DNA of 64,000 nucleotides from CAZUDI01 sp964618975 (GTDB taxonomy: Bacteria; Desulfobacterota; Desulfomonilia; UBA1062). The translations under genes were made by a program, and so were the position numbers. Every line of letters starts with the position of its first letter. The first letter of the stretch is position 1. Under the pieces are notes generated by a model that was given only the letters and a program-made list of their open reading frames with translations, made no database searches and was not told the origin of the DNA. Location: contig CAZUDI010000001.1 in the NCBI GenBank assembly GCA_964618975.1, forward strand, positions 1-64,000, read 5' to 3'. Positions 58,281 to 64,000 of this stretch are shown here, piece after piece.

Positions 58281-60510
58281 CTTGCTTTTCCTTCTTCCCC
58301 TGTTGGAAAATCCCCTCCAGGGACTTGACCTCCCCGTATTTCTGCCGGTAGAGTTCGTCGACCTTCTCGTCCGAGTCGATGATGGCCGGGGTTACAAATA
58401 TGAAGAGATTGGTCTTCTCGCTCGTGCGCGTCTTGGACTTGAAAAGCCAACCGAGCACCGGGATCCTCCCCAGAAGCGGCACGCGCGTCTCGCCCAGGGT
58501 GAGGGTATCCCCGATCAGCCCACCGATAACCAGGGTGGTGCCGTCCTTCACGGTCACCGTGGTGGTGGCCGAGCGTTTCAGGGTGGTGGGGGCGTACTCC
58601 TGCTCGCCGGTGCCCTCCACCAACGTGGTGATCTCCTGGAAGATGTCCATGCGGATGGTGCCCTGCTGGTTGATCTGGGGCGTCATGCGCAGGGTCACCC
58701 CCACGTCGCGATAATCAAAGGTGCGCACCGTGTTGGAGATGTTGGTGGAATCGGTCGTCTCGCGGGTGACATAGGGCACATTGGCGCCGACCACGATCTC
58801 GGCCTCCTTGTTGTCCATGGTGATGATCTGTGGGGTGGAGATGATGTTGACGTCCGTGTCCTCGGCCATGGCGTTGATGAAGGAGGTCAAGTTGGGGAAG
58901 GTGATGGCACTGTCCCCGCTACCGATGGTGATGGCCTCGCCCACCACGCCCAGCAGCGCCCCGGCGGGCAGATTGGAGGCGCTCGTGAAGCTGGAGCCGG
59001 TCCTGGCAATCACGCCACCCAGGCGATTCGTCGGACCCCAGGTGTCCGAATCGCTGTCGTAGCTCCAGCTGTGACGGTCGTACTCGAAATCCTCGAAGGC
59101 GGTCCACTCTACGCCCACCTTGAAGTCCTTGTCGGTCTTGACCTCCATGATAAGCGCCTTCACATAGACCTGTTTGCGCGGGATGTCGAGGTACTTGATG
59201 GTCTCGACGATACTGCGGTAGGTGTGCGGGTCGGCATAGATGATCAGCGAGTTGGTTTCCTTGTCGGGCGAAATCTTGAACGACTGCTTACCGCTGCTGG
59301 TGGTGGACTTGGCCTTGGCGGCCGCCGTGGCCTCCGGGCTCTCCGGGGTGGGGATGTCGCTCAGGACCGTGGACAGATCCTCGGCGTTGGCATACTGCAG
59401 ATAGTAGACATGGACGTCTTCCTTGCCGGTAGGGGTGGGGATGTCGATGCGTTCGATGAGACCTTCGATCTCCTTCATGTCCAGGGCCGAGGCCAGGACG
59501 ATAAGGGCGTTGGTCCGCTCGTCCGGGATGATCTTGGCCTCGGCCCGCCCGGCGAGCGTTCCGGGCTGGACACGCGTGCGCACGGTGCGCTGGGCCGTGC
59601 CGGTTTCCTGGGCCAGGATCTGTGTGAGCTTGGCGCTCAGGTCCGTGGCCGTGGCATAGCTGAGCGGAAAGATCCGGACCTCCTGGGCGAATCCGGGTAC
59701 GTCCACCACCTTGAGGATGTCGAGGATCTTCTTGATATTGGAGAGTACATCGGTGACGATGAGCACGTTGCTCTGCGGGTAGGCCAACATCTGTGAGGTT
59801 CCCTTGGACATGAGCGGCGAGAGCAGCGTGCGCATGTCGTTGGAGTCGGCATAGGTCAGCGGGATGATCTGGGTCACCATGCGGTCCTGATGGGAGGAAG
59901 GCACCGACTGGGTGGTCTCCAGACTCTTGGTGATCGCGTCCGCGGATTTAACCACCTTGATGACGCTGCCCGCCGGCACGGTGCCGTAGCCGTTGACCTC
60001 GAGCACACTCAGAAAGACCTGATAGGCCTCGTCCAGGGTCATCTTGCGCGGGGAGATCACGGTGACCTTGCCGGTCACCTTGTCGTCGATGATGAAGTTT
60101 CTGGCCGTGATATCGGCGATGAATTTGATGAAAACCTTAATATCAACGCCGTCAAAATCCATAGTGACATACTGGTCTTCTTCCGCACCCTGCTCCGGAG
60201 GCGCCGCCGTCCGGGCAGGCGTGGCCTGTGTGGGCAGGGCACCCGGGGCCGCGGGCCCTCGTCTGGTCTCGCGCGGCTCCGCCTGAGTTGTGCGCCCGGA
60301 AGGTGCCACCTGGATCTCCGGACTGGCCACGCGCGGCGGAGCGTTCTCGGGCTCCGGTGTTTTCCCTGGTGCGGTGTCTGTCCCCTTCTGTGCCGCTTCC
60401 TGTTTCACGGGCGCACCCTGTTCCTGCATGAGCTTGACCGCCCACACCGGGCCTGAGCCCAGGGACATGATCATAATCACCATCAGGAACACCCTGCATC
60501 TATTCACCAT
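58261..60510 (-). CDS. gspD: Type II secretion outer-membrane secretin GspD
   Basis: A 749-residue secretin. The signal peptide (about residues 1-24) ends V-W-A. A Pro/Thr-rich stretch (about 30-110) precedes the N0-N3 periplasmic domains (about 118-470). The secretin domain at the C-terminus has A-N-V-P-Y-V-T-R-E-T and V-P-L-L-G-R-I-P-V-L-G-W-L-F-K. The ATG at 60510 has a GGGGGAG site and begins the signal peptide; the upstream ATG at 60531 overlaps the TPR gene stop (ATGA). It forms the gated outer-membrane channel. Confidence 0.96.
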   Translation of the reverse strand: MVNRCRVFLMVIMIMSLGSGPVWAVKLMQEQGAPVKQEAAQKGTDTAPGKTPEPENAPPRVASPEIQVAPSGRTTQAEPRETRRGPAAPGALPTQATPARTAAPPEQGAEEDQYVTMDFDGVDIKVFIKFIADITARNFIIDDKVTGKVTVISPRKMTLDEAYQVFLSVLEVNGYGTVPAGSVIKVVKSADAITKSLETTQSVPSSHQDRMVTQIIPLTYADSNDMRTLLSPLMSKGTSQMLAYPQSNVLIVTDVLSNIKKILDILKVVDVPGFAQEVRIFPLSYATATDLSAKLTQILAQETGTAQRTVRTRVQPGTLAGRAEAKIIPDERTNALIVLASALDMKEIEGLIERIDIPTPTGKEDVHVYYLQYANAEDLSTVLSDIPTPESPEATAAAKAKSTTSSGKQSFKISPDKETNSLIIYADPHTYRSIVETIKYLDIPRKQVYVKALIMEVKTDKDFKVGVEWTAFEDFEYDRHSWSYDSDSDTWGPTNRLGGVIARTGSSFTSASNLPAGALLGVVGEAITIGSGDSAITFPNLTSFINAMAEDTDVNIISTPQIITMDNKEAEIVVGANVPYVTRETTDSTNISNTVRTFDYRDVGVTLRMTPQINQQGTIRMDIFQEITTLVEGTGEQEYAPTTLKRSATTTVTVKDGTTLVIGGLIGDTLTLGETRVPLLGRIPVLGWLFKSKTRTSEKTNLFIFVTPAIIDSDEKVDELYRQKYGEVKSLEGIFQQGKKEKQDANPEP

Positions 60511-60527
60511 CTCTCCCCCTTCATCCT

Positions 60528-61253
60528 TCATTCCCGGCCGATCAGGGCCCGGTACGCCGCCTCATCCTCGAGAGACTCGAGGTCGGGATCCCCGGCGGCC
60601 CACTGTCTGACTGCGTCATGCATGGCAGATGCCCGTTCCAGATAGGCGAGGGCCTGCGGCCGGTCACCCTTCTGGGCATACGCACACGCCAGATTATATA
60701 TCGGTTCGACAAAATCTGCGTTGTCCCTTAAGGCCTTGTGAAAATAGTCGATGGCGCGCTCCGTCTCCCCCATGGCGAGCAGGACGCTACCCGTGTTGTT
60801 GAGCACCCGGGCGTCATGACGGAAATATTTCAGGGCTCGGGTGTAGGTGATGAGCGCCTGATTGTATTCCCCGTGGCTGAAATAGAGACCTCCCAGCTGG
60901 AGATAGGCCTCCACCCTGTCAGGGGTGAGTTTCAATACATCCTCATATGCCCTGATGGCCTCGTAGGCCTGTCCGGATTTACGCAGGGCCTCGGCCTCAA
61001 GGAACATCTCGGGCGCGCTTAAGGGGGCGGCCTGCGGGAGGGACTCTTCGGCCTGCACGGCAAGGCCCTCCCGACCCTTGTCGCCGCCAAGGGTCAGAAA
61101 TACCAGGGAGGTCACGGCAAAGGTGATCAGTACGGCGGCCAGCACAAACCCCATCCGGGGCACCCTGCCCCCCCCCGTGGCGATCTCAGCGCCCTGAGAC
61201 ATACCCGTGTCTGTCGCCTGGGCCTTGTTGAGGGCATCATAGATCGAGCTCAC
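60528..61253 (-). CDS. Membrane-anchored TPR protein of the secretion cluster
   Basis: A 241-residue protein. The N-terminal M-S-S-I-Y-D-A-L-N-K-A-Q motif is like that of GspB/ExeB proteins. A single hydrophobic helix (about 35-56) is followed by four TPR-type repeats (about 80-215). The start overlaps the end of the exeA-like gene by 4 bases and the stop overlaps gspD's upstream ATG. It probably takes the place of ExeB, helping secretin assembly. That role is inferred from position. Confidence 0.78.
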   Translation of the reverse strand: MSSIYDALNKAQATDTGMSQGAEIATGGGRVPRMGFVLAAVLITFAVTSLVFLTLGGDKGREGLAVQAEESLPQAAPLSAPEMFLEAEALRKSGQAYEAIRAYEDVLKLTPDRVEAYLQLGGLYFSHGEYNQALITYTRALKYFRHDARVLNNTGSVLLAMGETERAIDYFHKALRDNADFVEPIYNLACAYAQKGDRPQALAYLERASAMHDAVRQWAAGDPDLESLEDEAAYRALIGRE

Positions 61254-62791
61254 GGCCTTTCCCTCCCGAGCATGCCCATGAGGGCCAGGGTCTCGGGTCC
61301 GACGATGCCATCCCGGCGCAGGCCGTAGTCCTCCTGCAGCCTTTCCACCCCGGCCGCGGTTTCCACGCCATAGACCCCGTCCGGCTCGATCGTGAGGTAG
61401 CCCTTCTTGGCGAGTACGACCTGGATCAGACGCACCTCATCGCCCTCATCGGCCAGACGCAAAATTCTCGTCTCAAGGGAGCGGGTATAGCTCACCATGA
61501 TATTCCACTTGTAGAGCTGGACAAACACATCCATGGGGATTTCGAAAACGCCCCGGGAGGGTCCCACCACGCGCACGTAATCGCCCTCGCAGACCGAGAC
61601 CACGCCGTAGCCTCCGGCCACCGAGGCGATGAAGGGCCGGTCCATGTGACGGAGGCTCTCGGGTGTGGGGTGCAGATTCAGATCGTCCGGACCCCGAAGC
61701 CCCTCAGGAATCTGGTACAGCAGTTCCAGGGCCGTCTGGTATCCGGGAACGATCCAGTCGCGCCTGATAGGGACGTTCTCCCCTTGCGCCGCAGGGGAGA
61801 CACCACCCGTGGTGGTCGCCGTCTGCGTGAGGATCGCGGCAGGGGATATCGTTTCCGCAACCGGGGTCACCCTTGAGGGGATGATACCTGTCGGCAGCAT
61901 AGGCCACAGGAAGGCCACGGCGATCATGGCCACTGCCAGGACCCCGGCGGGCATGAGAATGGCGCGCCAGAAGGCCGGGGACGCATATTCGCCCCTGAGC
62001 TCGCGCACGGCCGTCTGGATGATGGGGGCATCGATTTTACGGGTTCCCTTGAGGTAGGCGATCAGCAGCGCCCTCTCGCATACGGCGTTGATCCGTCGCG
62101 GGAGTCCCGAGGAAAAGCCCATGATGCGCCTCAGGGCGCTACGGGTGAAGCGGATGTCGCCATGCGAGCCCGAAACCATGAGCCGATGCGCGATGTAGTC
62201 CCGGGTCTCGTCTCTGCTCAGCGGCCCGATGGCATATCGCAGCACGATACGATCATTGATCTGTTTGAGGGAGGAGGACGCAAGCATCCCGGCAAGTTCG
62301 GGTTGTCCCACCATGATGATCTGCAGCAGTTTTTCCTTCTCCGTCTCCAGATTCGAGAGCATGCGCACCTGCTCGAGGACGTGCGCGTCCATGTTCTGGC
62401 ATTCGTCGATGATCAGCACAGCGTTGCCGCCTGTGAATTTGACCTCGAGCAGGAAGGCATTGAGCTCGTCGAGCAGGGCCTTCTTCGAGCTCAGTTCGGC
62501 CTGCAGGCCGAACTCCTGGTTGATGGACTGGAGCAGTTCCAGGTCAGACAGGGAGGGGTTCAGGATCAGGGCTGTCTTGGTGTTGCTCCCCAGCATGCCG
62601 AGAAGCGCCCGGCACAGGGTGGTCTTCCCGGTGCCCACCTCTCCGGTGACGAGCACGAAGCCCTTCTTCTGCTCGATCCCGTAGCGCAGATGTGAAAGGG
62701 CCTCCTTGTGCACGTCGGAGAGGAAGAGGTACTGCGGATCCGGCGTCAGATTGAAGGGGTTTTCCTTGAGCCCGAAGTATCTCTCAAACAC
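61250..62791 (-). CDS. ExeA/GspA-like AAA ATPase with peptidoglycan-binding end
   Basis: A 513-residue protein. The N-terminal AAA ATPase has F-G-L-K-E-N-P-F-N-L-T-P-D-P, Walker A G-E-V-G-T-G-K-T-T near residue 50 and Walker B V-L-I-I-D-E-C-Q-N near 126. A membrane helix (about 278-300) leads to a periplasmic half, whose end is a PG_binding_1-type fold with L-x-x-x-G-Y-L-T and D-G-V-Y-G. ExeA uses ATP to open peptidoglycan for secretin insertion. Confidence 0.93.
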   Translation of the reverse strand: MFERYFGLKENPFNLTPDPQYLFLSDVHKEALSHLRYGIEQKKGFVLVTGEVGTGKTTLCRALLGMLGSNTKTALILNPSLSDLELLQSINQEFGLQAELSSKKALLDELNAFLLEVKFTGGNAVLIIDECQNMDAHVLEQVRMLSNLETEKEKLLQIIMVGQPELAGMLASSSLKQINDRIVLRYAIGPLSRDETRDYIAHRLMVSGSHGDIRFTRSALRRIMGFSSGLPRRINAVCERALLIAYLKGTRKIDAPIIQTAVRELRGEYASPAFWRAILMPAGVLAVAMIAVAFLWPMLPTGIIPSRVTPVAETISPAAILTQTATTTGGVSPAAQGENVPIRRDWIVPGYQTALELLYQIPEGLRGPDDLNLHPTPESLRHMDRPFIASVAGGYGVVSVCEGDYVRVVGPSRGVFEIPMDVFVQLYKWNIMVSYTRSLETRILRLADEGDEVRLIQVVLAKKGYLTIEPDGVYGVETAAGVERLQEDYGLRRDGIVGPETLALMGMLGRERP

Positions 62792-62817
62792 GGCGACTCG
62801 TCCTCAAATTCACCTAG

Positions 62818-63666
62818 CTATTGCAGCGGAACCGTGAGATTGATGGATGAACCCCTGCGTTCCAGCTCCACCTCAACCGCGGTCTCGTTCTGCATCTCCT
62901 GGTACAGCTTGAAGGCGTCCTCGGGCGTTCGGATGGGCTGCCCGTTGACCGCGCGGATGACATCCCCGGAGCGCACCCCGAGATCATAGATCATGGACTC
63001 CCTCTCCACATTGCTCACCCTGAATCCATAGGCCTCGCCACCCTTGAAATACGGTACCACCCGCGCCTTGCCGATATATTCGTCGAGGTTCTGCATGATA
63101 TTGCTCAACCCGGAAAGGTCCCCGGGCTCCGGACCGGACAGGGTCGGCGCACCGGGTGCGGCGGCCCTGGGTCGTGCAGCACTCGGGGTGGATCCCTTGG
63201 CCTCCTCCACGACGAGCATCTGCTCTTGCCCCCCTACATCCATGATGACCTTGTTGCGGTATATGGCCAGAAGTTCGGCCCCCTTGATGCGGTCGCCCAC
63301 CTGGTAGATCTCCTGCTGGCGCTTCTCCTCGATAATGGCCCGGGCGATCTCCTTGGAACCGGTAATGGTGCCCTTCAGGGTCAGGCCCATCTCGGCCAGC
63401 GGCCTGACGATGTCCTCCTCCACGGGGGCCCTGTCGCTCTTGGGTCCGCTGCGGGCCACCTTCAGAAGGTCGCGCTGCATGATCACGTCGTAGTAGCCCC
63501 TGGTCTTGGAGGCCTGTTTCTGGGTAGGGAGCGCCTGGGGGGCCGCGGCGGGCCGCGGCGGCTCGTAGAGTAGATGCCCGGCGATGGTTGTGATGATACC
63601 GGAAAGCACCCAGAGGGTCAGGGTCAGGATCCCGAGGTCGATCAACCACCTATACCGCCTGGGCAC
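62818..63666 (-). CDS. gspC: Type II secretion protein GspC
   Basis: A 282-residue bitopic inner-membrane protein. A membrane helix (about 8-30), a Pro/Ala-rich linker, a homology-region domain with M-G-L-T-L-K-G-T-I-T-G, and a C-terminal PDZ-like domain with S-G-D-V-I-R-A-V-N-G near residue 245. It connects the inner-membrane platform to GspD. It is the first gene of the secretion set, after the end of the EF-G gene. Confidence 0.92.
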   Translation of the reverse strand: MPRRYRWLIDLGILTLTLWVLSGIITTIAGHLLYEPPRPAAAPQALPTQKQASKTRGYYDVIMQRDLLKVARSGPKSDRAPVEEDIVRPLAEMGLTLKGTITGSKEIARAIIEEKRQQEIYQVGDRIKGAELLAIYRNKVIMDVGGQEQMLVVEEAKGSTPSAARPRAAAPGAPTLSGPEPGDLSGLSNIMQNLDEYIGKARVVPYFKGGEAYGFRVSNVERESMIYDLGVRSGDVIRAVNGQPIRTPEDAFKLYQEMQNETAVEVELERRGSSINLTVPLQ

Positions 63667-63809
63667 GCTTCACCTCACCCTTCTTGTACATATGCATCTG
63701 ACGGACGCTTCCCTGTTCATAACCGCACCCTGCCGGTCAGCCGGTTGTCCGCTCGGGTCCTGCTCGGCACCTCTGACCTGCGCCCTTTTCTTCACTTGGC
63801 AGCCCCCCT

Positions 63810-64000
63810 TCATCGATTGTCGAACCCCGCAAAACGCATATTGAAGCTCCCCCTGCCCCTGGTCAGAGACCTGAGCTGCGTGGAATAGCCGAAGGTCTGT
63901 GACAGGGGTATAAAGGCCTTGACCGAGTGGTACTTACCCTTGATGGTCACACCCTCCACACTGGACTTGCGGGCACTCAGGTCCCCCACCACGTCGCCGA
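63810..64000 (-). CDS. fusA: Elongation factor G, C-terminal end (partial)
   Basis: The last 62 codons of an EF-G-type gene whose start lies past the window edge. The visible part is domain V, with G-D-V-V-G-D-L-S-A-R, I-P-L-S-x-x-F-G-Y-S-T-x-L-R-S-L-T-R-G-R-G-S-F and a short end. The sequence could belong to a main EF-G or to a paralogue such as EF-G2; the fragment cannot separate them. Confidence 0.85.
   Translation of the reverse strand, partial: GDVVGDLSARKSSVEGVTIKGKYHSVKAFIPLSQTFGYSTQLRSLTRGRGSFNMRFAGFDNR

Noticed and set aside
1..64000. CRISPR arrays, tRNA or rRNA genes, insertion sequences, prophage
   Set aside because: No regularly spaced direct repeats, no tRNA T-arm/cloverleaf pattern in gaps, no transposase, integrase or phage structural gene was recognised. 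A tRNAscan and CRISPR search would settle this.

Overview
The window is a chromosomal stretch of a GC-rich, Gram-negative, anaerobic-type bacterium, most like the Deltaproteobacteria / Desulfobacterota. The evidence is an operon for oxygen-sensitive 2-hydroxyacyl-CoA dehydratase / benzoyl-CoA reductase-type enzymes with an acetyl-CoA-synthase domain protein, many Fe-S and ferredoxin proteins, an ATP-independent-looking acyl-CoA ligase alpha subunit, a Fur-Feo iron system, a type II secretion cluster and an outer-membrane barrel. I saw no rRNA, tRNA, CRISPR array, transposase or phage gene. The one mobile-looking component is a family of about 80-90 bp intergenic repeats in both orientations (at least 10 near-full or half copies plus fragments).

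Layout. 228-9524 (+): TetR regulator, then a tightly packed cluster of an uncharacterised helical protein, one HgdB/BcrC-type dehydratase subunit, a 76-aa protein, two paralogous HgdA/BcrB-like subunits, two ASKHA activases, a stand-alone acetyl-CoA synthase middle domain and a small protein. 9544-15521 (-): alpha/beta hydrolase and thioesterase pair, ADP-ribosylglycohydrolase, DUF3795 protein, a four-gene set (HNH nuclease, small protein, Cys-cluster protein, zincin), DUF486 membrane protein, EFR1 flavodoxin-ferredoxin. 15709-17592 (-): ilvB with a sigma70-like promoter, a Leu/Val leader peptide and a terminator, i.e. an attenuator. 17786-22921: RNase Z-like MBL protein, PEP-CTERM-like small protein, Spy/CpxP-like protein, membrane diguanylate cyclase, small Cys protein. 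23084-27571: secreted molybdopterin-fold-like protein divergent from xdhC and a cysteine desulfurase, then a Tat-type rubredoxin.

27683-31819: outer-membrane barrel, then (-) fur, two feoA, and a FeoB split into separate GTPase and permease genes, headed by a perfect 21-bp Fur-box palindrome. 32141-34480: DUF6982-like protein, DUF89 phosphatase, Mrp ATPase. 34703-38120 (+): TetR with operator, split transketolase, SCP2-like protein and terminator. 38334-43383 (-): HEAT membrane protein, a protein with two ribbon-helix-helix-like segments and a basic tail, and the translation block rpsB-tsf-pyrH-frr. 43572-49935: isochorismatase, DUF554 protein, ArsR/CDF metal-efflux pair, PtsP, HAD phosphatase, NifX-like protein. 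50241-54869: acyl-CoA ligase alpha subunit, TrmO, Cys-cluster protein, cupin, a 57-aa ferredoxin, an HU/IHF protein and an unknown. 55225-64000 (-): end of an EF-G gene, then gspC, exeA-like ATPase, TPR protein, gspD, gspE and radA.

The most notable unit is the 1174-9524 cluster: two ATP-driven activases, three dehydratase-type subunits and a carbon-monoxide-pathway domain without its A-cluster, apparently one transcription unit behind a TetR gene. Its substrate cannot be told from sequence. Also notable are the repeat family, which often begins right at stop codons, the ilvB attenuator, the split FeoB under Fur, and a rubredoxin with a twin-arginine signal.
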